DNA from: Elusimicrobiota bacterium
Lineage (GTDB): Bacteria; Elusimicrobiota; Elusimicrobia; F11
Assembly (NCBI GenBank): GCA_022709485.1
Contig: JAKLIS010000013.1
Span: 1-13,408 of the forward strand
Direction: 5' to 3'
Length of the DNA: 13,408 nt
The notes under the pieces were generated by a model that was given only the letters and a program-made list of their open reading frames with translations, ran no database searches and was not told where the DNA came from. Shown in pieces: positions 6,824 to 12,946 of this stretch; the first letter of the stretch is position 1; every line of letters starts with the position of its first letter. A program made the position numbers and the translations under genes.

Positions 6824-6878
6824 ACCCCCTCCACTGATGAGGCGTGGAGGACCTGCCGCAGGCAGGGGCCGGGGGAGG
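6824..6878 (-). repeat. Composite hairpin repeat, copy A
   Basis: Two adjacent hairpins lie here: CCTCCAC (6828-6834) with GTGGAGG (6844-6850), and CCTGCC (6852-6857) with GGCAGG (6861-6866), followed by GGGGGAGG. Read on the minus strand, the order is CCTCCCCC, CCTGCC hairpin, CTCCAC hairpin, matching copy B at 11351-11407. It fills the gap between divergent genes starting at 6802 and 6898. It also contains an ATG that extends the downstream frame with repeat-encoded residues, which is why the start at 6844 was not used. Confidence 0.7.
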
Positions 6879-6897
6879 AAAAGAAAGAAAATTAATC

Positions 6898-7473
6898 ATG
6901 ATTTCAGAAATTAAACGAAAACTCTTTCATCTGCTGGGCCTTCTCTATGTGGCCGGGATTTATTTTCTTCCCCGGCCTATTTTTATCGGAATTATGGTTT
7001 TTGTTCTTTTGGCCCAGATCCTGTTTGAATTGGTTCGGCTCAAAACCCCGGCTTTCAATACCTGGCTTCACACCAATTTTGGTGATTTATTTAGGGAGGA
7101 AGAAGCCGGACAGTTTTCCGGCATGGCGTGGATGGCCGGCGGAGTTCTGGCCACGGGGCTTCTTTTGAAACCTCCTTTATTAGGCGCTACCGTGATCCTC
7201 TTTTTAATATTCGGGGACGGGGTGGCGAGCCTGGTGGGAAAAAAGGTCGGCGGGCCCCGGTGGCCTCGGTCCAAAAAAACATTTGCGGGGAGCTCGGCTT
7301 GCTTTCTGGCCTGTGTGGCCGTTGGATTTTTGATGCTTTTTCCGGAATATGCGTGGCGGGGAATTGTGGTGAGCGCTTTGGCCGTTACCGTCTTTGAAGT
7401 GGGGTATATCCCCTTAAATGACAACTTCCTTGTGCCCCTCGTCGCATCGCTTGTGATGCGGATTTTCTATTAA
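6898..7473 (+). CDS. Dolichol/phytol kinase-like integral membrane protein (SEC59/CTP-transferase family)
   Basis: This 191-residue protein has about six membrane helices. Signatures of the CTP-dependent polyprenol/phytol/diacylglycerol kinase and cytidylyltransferase superfamily are KRKLFH (6-11), EEAGQFSGM (68-76), FGDGVASLVGKKVG (105-118), KKTFAGS (126-132) and LNDNFLVPL (173-181). Such enzymes phosphorylate a lipid alcohol, often using CTP, and feed isoprenoid or lipid salvage. Which lipid is used here cannot be read from the sequence. In a window with two GT-C-like proteins, a polyprenol substrate is attractive but is inference. The ATG at 6898 is chosen because KRKLFH should sit near the N-terminus; the longer frame from 6844 would translate the hairpin repeat. 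There is no strong ribosome-binding site, only GGAGG about 20 bases upstream. Confidence 0.83.
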   Translation: MISEIKRKLFHLLGLLYVAGIYFLPRPIFIGIMVFVLLAQILFELVRLKTPAFNTWLHTNFGDLFREEEAGQFSGMAWMAGGVLATGLLLKPPLLGATVILFLIFGDGVASLVGKKVGGPRWPRSKKTFAGSSACFLACVAVGFLMLFPEYAWRGIVVSALAVTVFEVGYIPLNDNFLVPLVASLVMRIFY

Positions 7474-7485
7474 TATTTTTCAAAG
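7443..7485 (+). terminator. Possible intrinsic terminator overlapping the end of the kinase-like gene
   Basis: CGCATC (7443-7448) pairs with GATGCG (7455-7460) around six bases, inside the last codons of the gene. T-rich sequence follows (GATTTTCTATTAATATTTTT). The layout is terminator-like, but the stem is short and the first T-run is broken, so readthrough into 7540 is likely. Confidence 0.3.
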
Positions 7486-7539
7486 ATTCTCTTTGCATAC
7501 CATTGAGATCAAGGTAATTCCCTAAGAAAATGGAAAAAC

Positions 7540-8451
7540 ATGAAATATATTGGAATGAATTTTTCGATTGTTTTGAGTTCCATCCTATTTTGCAGTTTGT
7601 TGTTTGCGGACGAGAAATGGGAATCGGCCTCAGCCGGGCCCTTGGTCACTTGGACGGCGCCTTTATGCGAAAAAGGAAAATGGGCTGTTCAGCCCTACCT
7701 TATTTATAACCAGACACGGGGAACCTTCGGAACTCAAGGGGGCTATCATTCTTTCCCCAGCGGAGATTCGAAAAATCAATATCAACAAATTCTTTTTTCA
7801 CAGTTCGGTCTGACCGAAAAGTGGGAGATCGCCGGGCAACTGGTTTATCAGCAAAATGAGATCAAACAATCCGGGGTGAGAGCCAACGAACACGGCCTAG
7901 GAGACAGCCTTTTGTTTCTCCGGCGTTGTGTTTTAGAGGAGGGTGGAAAGCGCCCTGCCCTAACCGGGGTGGCGCAAGTGAAAATTCCCACGGGGAAATA
8001 TGAGCACGCGGATCCAAACAAATTGGGCGCGGATTTAATGGGCGCGGGGACGGGGGGCGGATCTTGGGATCCGGGTTTGGGATTCATTTTGTCAAAAACA
8101 CTAAAGCCCTTTTTGCTGCACGCGGACGCTTCCTATAGCGTTCCCCTCCGAGCCAAGGTGGATGGGGTAAACACCACATACGGCCAATACCTTAACTTCG
8201 ACGCGGGTATCGAGTATTTTCTGCCAAAAGGATTCAATCTCATGGTAGAAGCGAACGGGATCCAACAAGACAACATAAAAGAAGAAAGCCGTAGGGTTCG
8301 TTCCAGCGGAGTGGATTCTTTTATAGTGGCCACGGGGTTCGGCTGGTCATCGGAAAAGATTCAGACCCTCCTTGGATATCAACGCGTGGTCGCGGGGAAA
8401 AATACGGACGCGAATGACTCCGTTGTATTGACCGCCATATTTTCTTTTTAA
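7540..8451 (+). CDS. Outer-membrane beta-barrel, MetA-pathway/phenol-degradation-type (transporter-like)
   Basis: The 303-residue product has a signal peptide (hydrophobic 8-22, likely cut after LFA-23). Alternating polar/hydrophobic strands follow, ending in a C-terminal phenylalanine (IFSF), the usual outer-membrane insertion signal. Family marks of the Phenol_MetA_deg group are GLGDSLLFL (119-127), KIPTGKY (148-154) and GAGTGGGSWDPGLG (168-181). The name comes from a phenol-degradation gene cluster, but most members are of unknown role and may be channels or structural barrels. No phenol catabolism genes are nearby. The aldo/keto reductase gene starts 30 bases after this one with no terminator between them, so the two may be co-transcribed. 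ATG at 7540 is the first codon consistent with a signal peptide; a weak TGGA precedes it. Confidence 0.82.
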   Translation: MKYIGMNFSIVLSSILFCSLLFADEKWESASAGPLVTWTAPLCEKGKWAVQPYLIYNQTRGTFGTQGGYHSFPSGDSKNQYQQILFSQFGLTEKWEIAGQLVYQQNEIKQSGVRANEHGLGDSLLFLRRCVLEEGGKRPALTGVAQVKIPTGKYEHADPNKLGADLMGAGTGGGSWDPGLGFILSKTLKPFLLHADASYSVPLRAKVDGVNTTYGQYLNFDAGIEYFLPKGFNLMVEANGIQQDNIKEESRRVRSSGVDSFIVATGFGWSSEKIQTLLGYQRVVAGKNTDANDSVVLTAIFSF

Positions 8452-8481
8452 AAATCGAGGATTACCTCTCAAAACAACAAT

Positions 8482-9456
8482 ATGCGATCCCGGAAGTTCG
8501 GAAGAACAAGTTGGCAAGTCTCTGAAATCGGCTACGGCGGCTGGGGCATTGGAAAAGCTTGGTGGGGCGGGGCTGACGACGCGCAGTCCCTCCGGTCCCT
8601 TGAAAAGGCATTGGAAGTGGGCATAAATTTTTTCGACACCGCCTATGTATATGGCGACGGTCACAGCGAAATTCTGATGGGGAAAGTTCTCAAGGGAAAA
8701 GATGTCTATATTGCCACCAAAATTCCTCCTAAAAACCATGTTTGGCCGGGCTTACCTGAAACCCCTTTGAAGGAAGCCTTCCCGGCGGATTGGATAAGGT
8801 CTTGCACGGAACGGAGCCTCAAGAAATTGGGCCGGGAGATTATTGATCTCACACAATTTCATTGTTGGACGGACGCCTGGTTAAAAGACGATGATTGGAA
8901 AACCGCCGTGGAACGCCTCAAAAAAGAAGGAAAAATAAAAGCCTTTGGGGTCTCCATTAATGATCACGACCCGGATTCCGCTTTGGAACTGGTTCAATCG
9001 GGATTGGTCGATTCGGTGCAAGTCATTTTTAACATTTTTGATCAAAGTCCGATTGAGCGGCTTTTTCCGCTTTGTCAAAAACACAGCGTAGGCGTGATTG
9101 CGCGAGTGCCTCTGGATGAAGGCGGCCTCTCAGGGAGCTTGACCAAAGCCACCCGATTTGACGACGCCGACTTCAGGAAAAATTATTTTAAGGGAAATAG
9201 ATTGAATGAAACCGTGGAACGGGTCGAAAAATTAAAAATTTTCTTGGGGCCCGAAGCTTCAACCATTCCCGCCCTCGCCTTGAAATTTATCCTCGGGCAT
9301 GAAGCGGTGTCCGTGGCGATACCGGGGATGAGAAATCCAAAAAATGTGGTTTTAAATGCCGGAGTTTCTGATTCAACCCCCTTAAAAAATGAAACAATAA
9401 TGGCGCTAAGAGCCCACGCGTGGAAAAGAAATTTTTACGGGGGCGGGATCGATTAA
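8482..9456 (+). CDS. Aldo/keto reductase
   Basis: This 324-residue NAD(P)H-dependent oxidoreductase is predicted to be a cytoplasmic TIM barrel. The catalytic tetrad is complete: Asp52 and Tyr57 in FFDTAYVYGDGHSE (50-63), Lys80 in IATK, and His127 in TQFHCW. The C-terminal cofactor side has VSVAIPGMRNPKNV, the usual site that grips the NADP phosphate in this superfamily. Length and order match standard members. The start (KFGRTSWQVSEIGYGGWGIG) is the typical N-terminus, so the ATG at 8482 is sound even though no strong ribosome-binding site is visible. It follows the outer-membrane barrel gene by 30 bases. The substrate is unknown; sugar aldehydes and other carbonyls are typical for the superfamily. 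Confidence 0.95.
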   Translation: MRSRKFGRTSWQVSEIGYGGWGIGKAWWGGADDAQSLRSLEKALEVGINFFDTAYVYGDGHSEILMGKVLKGKDVYIATKIPPKNHVWPGLPETPLKEAFPADWIRSCTERSLKKLGREIIDLTQFHCWTDAWLKDDDWKTAVERLKKEGKIKAFGVSINDHDPDSALELVQSGLVDSVQVIFNIFDQSPIERLFPLCQKHSVGVIARVPLDEGGLSGSLTKATRFDDADFRKNYFKGNRLNETVERVEKLKIFLGPEASTIPALALKFILGHEAVSVAIPGMRNPKNVVLNAGVSDSTPLKNETIMALRAHAWKRNFYGGGID

Positions 9457-9534
9457 GAACTCCGCCATTTCGAATGTCCTAACGGGTACCCATAATGGAT
9501 TCCCAAAAGGAAACATAGGAATGACGAACATCGA

Positions 9535-9540
9535 AAGGAG
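9535..9540 (+). promoter_or_regulatory. Shine-Dalgarno AAGGAG with an overlapping two-codon mini-ORF
   Basis: AAGGAG lies eight bases before the ATG at 9549. A nearer ATG at 9544 opens a frame of only ATG-AAA-TGA, whose stop overlaps the real start. The true gene must use 9549. Whether the mini-ORF affects translation is unknown. Confidence 0.5.
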
Positions 9541-9548
9541 AAGATGAA

Positions 9549-10148
9549 ATGAGACAGGGGAAACCGGAAGTTTTAAAGCAAATTTTGATTGGCGTGGGCG
9601 TTGTTTTTATTTTTCTATCTGTTTTGATTTTGGGCTTGGGCATTTGGGAAGGCTATTCCAGCGTTCGTCAAAACGTCCATATGATCACGGTCCCGGGTTT
9701 TCATTCTCTCAAGTTAAAATCCGCGGGGCCCTACATGGGTATCTATCAGCATTCTGGGCGCGGAGCGGTGCCCATCAAGCTTTTAACTGGGATGGAATAC
9801 CGTTTAATTTCGAAGGACGGAACGCGGGAAGTGCCCGTCAACGGCAATCGGACGGGAGACATTATGATGCGCGGAGGCCGGGAGGCCATGATTGCCCTTA
9901 ACTTTATTTTAGAAGAGGCCGGCGAATATACTTTTAGCGCCTTCAATTTGGGCGAGGAAAAAGCGGTTTCTGAAATTCCTTTGATTCTTTTTGGACAAGG
10001 AGCCCAAGGGTTTAAACAATCCTTTGTGATTGGCTTTTTATTCTTCGTGCTTCTTCTTACCTTGGGTATTTTCCTTCTTTTGCAGGCCAAAAAACTGAAT
10101 CCTATTAAATCGGAGGGATCTCCTCCCCACGGGAACCGGGGCAAATAG
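9549..10148 (+). CDS. Two-helix membrane protein of unknown function
   Basis: I do not recognise this 199-residue protein. It has a membrane helix at about 11-33, an exposed region at 34-155 and a second helix at about 157-179, then a short basic tail (KKLNPIKSEGSPPHGNRGK). With a short N-terminal cytoplasmic stub, the central region is likely periplasmic. It reads as beta-rich (MITVPGFHSLKLKSAGPYMGIYQ; TREVPVNGNRTGDIMMRGGREAMIALNFILEEAGEYTFSAF), with no cysteines or obvious catalytic residues. The closing AGEYTFSAF pattern resembles beta-sandwich domains. It has one of the best ribosome-binding sites here (AAGGAG at 9535). It lies 92 bases after the reductase gene and 99 bases before the Rho-type gene. 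A role in envelope sensing or assembly is possible but unsupported. Confidence 0.75.
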   Translation: MRQGKPEVLKQILIGVGVVFIFLSVLILGLGIWEGYSSVRQNVHMITVPGFHSLKLKSAGPYMGIYQHSGRGAVPIKLLTGMEYRLISKDGTREVPVNGNRTGDIMMRGGREAMIALNFILEEAGEYTFSAFNLGEEKAVSEIPLILFGQGAQGFKQSFVIGFLFFVLLLTLGIFLLLQAKKLNPIKSEGSPPHGNRGK

Positions 10149-10212
10149 AGGTTGGGGTCCCGGCGAAAATTTTGTAGGCTAGGGCCTGTTCCAGTCGAAA
10201 TACCTTCCAAGC

Positions 10213-10232
10213 GGGTCCGTTATTTAGGACCC
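10213..10232 (+). other. Hairpin and start-stop codon in the leader of the Rho-type gene
   Basis: GGGTCC (10213-10218) pairs exactly with GGACCC (10227-10232) around eight A/T-rich bases. It is followed at once by ATG-TAA (10233-10238), a start codon next to a stop, in frame with the GTG start ten bases further on. There is no T-run, so it is not an intrinsic terminator. rho genes are autoregulated through their leaders in E. coli, so a regulatory role is conceivable, but this is inference. Confidence 0.4.
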
Positions 10233-10247
10233 ATGTAAAATCAAAAA

Positions 10248-11309
10248 GTGAGATCAAAAGCTCGTTTTCATAGAAAATTCCGTTCTTCGCGGCCAAACCG
10301 ATATAACCCCGGCGGTTATAATCCCAATGGTTATAACCCGGGCGGTTATCAAACGAATGGTCATCAGCACAATGGCTACCGGCAGAATGGGTACCGATCC
10401 GACCGCCGAAACGGCTATCGTGCGAACCAGCCTCCCGGGCCATCTGAGGCCGAGAGGCGTTTTTTAAGCCGCGTTTCAATTGATCCTCATCCGCGGATCA
10501 ACTTGGAATCGGGGCTTTCAGAATTCACCACTCGCGCCATGGACATTGTCTGCCCGATCGGTCGCGGCCAACGGGGGCTCATTGTGTCGCCTCCCAAATC
10601 GGGAAAAACCACCGTTTTAAGACACCTCACACAGGCCATCACCAATGCAAATCCTGACATGAAGGTTTATTGCCTTCTTATCGATGAACGTCCCGAAGAA
10701 GTAACCGAATTTAAACGAAGCGTTACCGCGGAAGTGCGCTGGTCCTCACTGGATCAACCCTATGAACACCATATCGGCGTGGCTCAAACTCTCATGAAAC
10801 AGGCGGTTGAAGAAGCGGACGCGGGAAAAGACGTCATGATTTTATTGGACTCCTTGACAAGGCTCGCTCGTGTTCACAATAGCCAAGTCCGTGGTATGGG
10901 GAGGACCATGTCTGGGGGGGTTGATGCCGCGGGTCTTTTGATTCCACGCAAGATCTTTGGTTCGGCTCGAAATATTGAAGGCGGCGGGTCTCTCGGAATT
11001 ATCGCGACCATATTGGTCCAGACGGGGAGCCGAATGGACGATGTCATTTTTCAGGAATTTAAAGGAACTGGAAACATGGAACTGGTTTTATCCCGGGAGA
11101 TTTCAGAACGTCGAATTTTTCCCGCCATTCAGATCCGCGAATCCGGAACAAGAAAAGAAGAATTACTATTTAGTCCGGAAGAATTAAAAGCCACCCGGCT
11201 TTTGCGCGCGGCATTGGCTGAAATGAGCGACGTGGAAGCCGCGCAACAGCTCGTAAATCTTCTTCAGAAATTTCCCACCAACGGGCAACTTCTCTCCTCC
11301 CTGCAATAA
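10248..11309 (+). CDS. rho: Rho-type transcription termination factor lacking the OB RNA-binding domain, with NGY-repeat N-terminus
   Basis: The 353-residue protein contains the complete Rho RecA-type ATPase/translocase core: GRGQRGLIVSPPKSGKTT with Lys120, DERPEEVTE (146-154), Walker B VMILLDSLTRLAR (196-208), the Q-loop region ending SGGVDAAGL, GSARNIEGGGSLG and the R-loop region FKGTGNMELVLSREISERRIFPAI. Usual Rho is about 420 residues, with a helical N-terminal domain and an OB fold that binds C-rich RNA. Both are missing. Residues 1-62 are instead basic and low-complexity, with six five-residue repeats (NPGGY, NPNGY, NPGGY, QTNGH, QHNGY, RQNGY at 20-49), and the core begins at about 68. 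An in-frame TAA at 10236 excludes an upstream extension. The GTG start has no Shine-Dalgarno site. It could be the cell's only Rho or a specialised paralogue. Confidence 0.93.
   Translation: MRSKARFHRKFRSSRPNRYNPGGYNPNGYNPGGYQTNGHQHNGYRQNGYRSDRRNGYRANQPPGPSEAERRFLSRVSIDPHPRINLESGLSEFTTRAMDIVCPIGRGQRGLIVSPPKSGKTTVLRHLTQAITNANPDMKVYCLLIDERPEEVTEFKRSVTAEVRWSSLDQPYEHHIGVAQTLMKQAVEEADAGKDVMILLDSLTRLARVHNSQVRGMGRTMSGGVDAAGLLIPRKIFGSARNIEGGGSLGIIATILVQTGSRMDDVIFQEFKGTGNMELVLSREISERRIFPAIQIRESGTRKEELLFSPEELKATRLLRAALAEMSDVEAAQQLVNLLQKFPTNGQLLSSLQ
10305..10394 (+). repeat. Six 15-base tandem coding repeats (NGY pentapeptides)
   Basis: Six consecutive 15-base units encode x-x-N/G-G-Y/H. The first three (built on GGCGGTTATAACCC-like sequence) are most alike in DNA, and the later ones have diverged. 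The unit size preserves frame, so copy number could change without breaking the gene. A seventh NGY follows out of register at residues 55-57. Confidence 0.8.
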
Positions 11310-11350
11310 TTTTCCCCTCTCATCCGGCTGTTTGGCGGCGCAATTTATCC

Positions 11351-11407
11351 CCCTCCCTTACCCCTGCCTGACGGCAGGCAGGCTCCCCACTGTGGGACGT
11401 GGGGAGG
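11351..11407 (+). repeat. Composite hairpin repeat, copy B
   Basis: It begins CCTCCC and then holds two abutting perfect hairpins: CCTGCCTG (11363-11370) with CAGGCAGG (11375-11382), and CTCCCCAC (11383-11390) with GTGGGGAG (11399-11406). Order and sequence match copy A (6824-6878) read on the opposite strand. It lies between the convergent ends of the Rho-type and cyclase genes. Two eight-base GC-rich stems should form in RNA and might stop polymerase or protect 3' ends, but no U-run follows. Confidence 0.75.
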
Positions 11408-11427
11408 AGAAACATTTCCCTCCCAAT

Positions 11428-11453
11428 CCTCTCCACTGTACGATATGGGGAGG
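11428..11453. repeat. Related hairpin next to copy B
   Basis: CCTCTCCA (11428-11435) pairs with TGGGGAGG (11446-11453) with one G-T pair around ten bases. The arms and the ACTG entering the loop resemble the CTCCCCAC-ACTG hairpin of copy B, so it is probably a partial duplicate of that half. On the minus strand it lies just past the stop of the cyclase gene (11458), where it could act as a 3'-end hairpin. Confidence 0.55.
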
Positions 11454-11457
11454 AAAA

Positions 11458-12819
11458 CTACGCCGCTTTTTCGTTTTTGATTTCGTCGGTTCGATCGTGG
11501 AATTCTTTGAGGGTGTGGACAAGGATGGGGCGTTTATGTCCCCGGAGATGGGCCAGGGTCAATGTTTTTACCCGGACATTGGACTCCACTTTTTCATAAA
11601 CGTTGTCTGAGATAAGAATCTGAGTGCCAAATTTTTTATTTAGTTCTTCAATCCGGGCGGCCACATTTACAACGTCCCCGACGACGGTGTAATCCATTCT
11701 GCGTTCGGAGCCGATGTGTCCGGCCATCACTTCTCCCAAATGGATCCCAATTCCTATCTGGATGGGCATTTTTCTCTGGGCTTGCCGGCGCTCATTGATG
11801 GCCGCGACATTCCCAACCAATCGCCAGGCTGTTCTGACGGCTCTTAATGGGTCGTCTTCATGGAGTTGCGGCGCGCCAAAAACCACGCAAACTCCATCGC
11901 CGTGAAATTTGTCGATGGTGCCTTCTTGTTCCATGATAATTTCCACTGTTCCTTTCCAATATTCATTTAAAAATTCTTGAAGCTCATCTCCGGTTAATTC
12001 TTCACAGATGGAAGTGTAATTCCGGATGTCGCAAAAAAGGATCGTCGCTTGGCGTTTGAGCCCGCCGAGTTTGGGATCTTCTTTGATGAGAGCCTCTGCG
12101 ATTTTGGGATCCATAATTCGTCCCAAAGAATGCTTCATCCGGTCTCTTTCGTGGAGAGCGTCCACCATTATATTGAAGGCGTCGACGAAATCGGTATGCT
12201 GATTGCTGACAGAAGGAGGAAGCGACACCTCCAAATTGCCGGCGCCCACTTGTTTGACCGCTTCAATAATTTCAGGCGCCATGGAGGAAGGTTTTTTCGT
12301 GAAGAAAATGGGAACAAAAACCCCAAAGAGAAAACCAAGAAAAGAAAGGAAAACAATTTTCCTTTGGAGCGGGCCGATAACATTCATCGCGTCAGGGCTT
12401 AATTTGAGTTGGATAAAAGCCAGGGGTTTGCCTCTTCCGTCCATTACGGGGTATTCAAAATCTTTGGTGTGGATAAATGGGGAGCCCGATTCTTTTTGCG
12501 AAAGTCCCAAAATTTGATTTGAATTCGTTCGGATGGAGGCCGACAATACCTGGGGATGATTTCGAGCCTCCCCGAGTGCATGATGAATGATTTCCTCTTT
12601 TATGAATTTGTTGGAAGATTTCTCCGCCACAAGATAAGCCTGAGCAACCTTATGACTCAGTATTAAATAATCCTGTTCTGTTTTTTTTATTGTCGGGCCC
12701 ACCGCTAGATTCCCCACGAAAAACACAAAAAAGCCCAGCAGAAGTCCGATAAAAAGAGGGCCTGGAAAAACAGGGGCAAGCGTTGTCATCAACGACTTTA
12801 AAATTTTTTTATCATCCAT
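11458..12819 (-). CDS. Membrane-bound class III adenylate cyclase with extracytoplasmic sensor and HAMP
   Basis: This 453-residue protein is built as membrane helix (about 22-42), extracytoplasmic region (43-150), membrane helix (154-174), HAMP-like linker (175-230) and class III nucleotide cyclase domain (about 254-440). The catalytic set is complete: metal-binding Asp264 (FCDIRNYTS) and Asp308 (HGDG), adenine-selecting Lys304 (DKFHGDG) with Thr378 in MDYTVVGD, and Asn385 and Arg389 in VVNVAARIE. It should therefore make cAMP in response to an envelope signal. The sensor region has no motif I can name; length and topology resemble small dCACHE/PAS-like sensors, which is only a guess. No CRP-type receptor is in the window. 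The ATG at 12819 has only a weak GGGA upstream. The gene is convergent with the Rho-type gene and divergent from the GT9 gene. Confidence 0.95.
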   Translation of the reverse strand: MDDKKILKSLMTTLAPVFPGPLFIGLLLGFFVFFVGNLAVGPTIKKTEQDYLILSHKVAQAYLVAEKSSNKFIKEEIIHHALGEARNHPQVLSASIRTNSNQILGLSQKESGSPFIHTKDFEYPVMDGRGKPLAFIQLKLSPDAMNVIGPLQRKIVFLSFLGFLFGVFVPIFFTKKPSSMAPEIIEAVKQVGAGNLEVSLPPSVSNQHTDFVDAFNIMVDALHERDRMKHSLGRIMDPKIAEALIKEDPKLGGLKRQATILFCDIRNYTSICEELTGDELQEFLNEYWKGTVEIIMEQEGTIDKFHGDGVCVVFGAPQLHEDDPLRAVRTAWRLVGNVAAINERRQAQRKMPIQIGIGIHLGEVMAGHIGSERRMDYTVVGDVVNVAARIEELNKKFGTQILISDNVYEKVESNVRVKTLTLAHLRGHKRPILVHTLKEFHDRTDEIKNEKAA

Positions 12820-12946
12820 GCAGATTTCCCAAACTCGCTTTCGGAGTTCTCTCCTTTGTACAATGGGACGGAGTCATTCGCCCATTAAGCCTACGGCGAG
12901 AAACGCAAGTATTCAACCTTAAAAAAGAGGCCAAAAAAGCCGTTTC
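12820..12946. other. Divergent intergenic region between cyclase and GT9 genes
   Basis: This 127-base gap must hold both promoters, but I find no good -35/-10 pair. It contains an imperfect CTCC...GGAG palindrome at about 12853-12877 that vaguely recalls the hairpin repeats. ATTCAACCT followed by an A-run occurs at 12911 and again at 12956 just inside the GT9 gene. Both are weak signals. Confidence 0.2.

Noticed and set aside
6844..6897. Longer start for the dolichol-kinase-like gene
   Set aside because: The extra 18 residues would be encoded by the hairpin repeat (EDLPQAGAGGG), and the family's KRKLFH motif normally lies near the N-terminus.
7540..9456. Phenol-degradation operon
   Set aside because: The barrel's family name suggests it, but there is no ring-cleaving or hydroxylating enzyme nearby, only a generic aldo/keto reductase.
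10149..10247. Rho OB domain hidden by a frameshift upstream
   Set aside because: Only 99 bases separate the previous gene's stop from the GTG, too few for a domain of about 80 residues or more, and the gap holds a hairpin and stops.
11363..11406. Intrinsic terminator pair
   Set aside because: The stems are strong, but no U-run follows on either strand, so they were called a repeat element with at most an indirect role in 3'-end formation.
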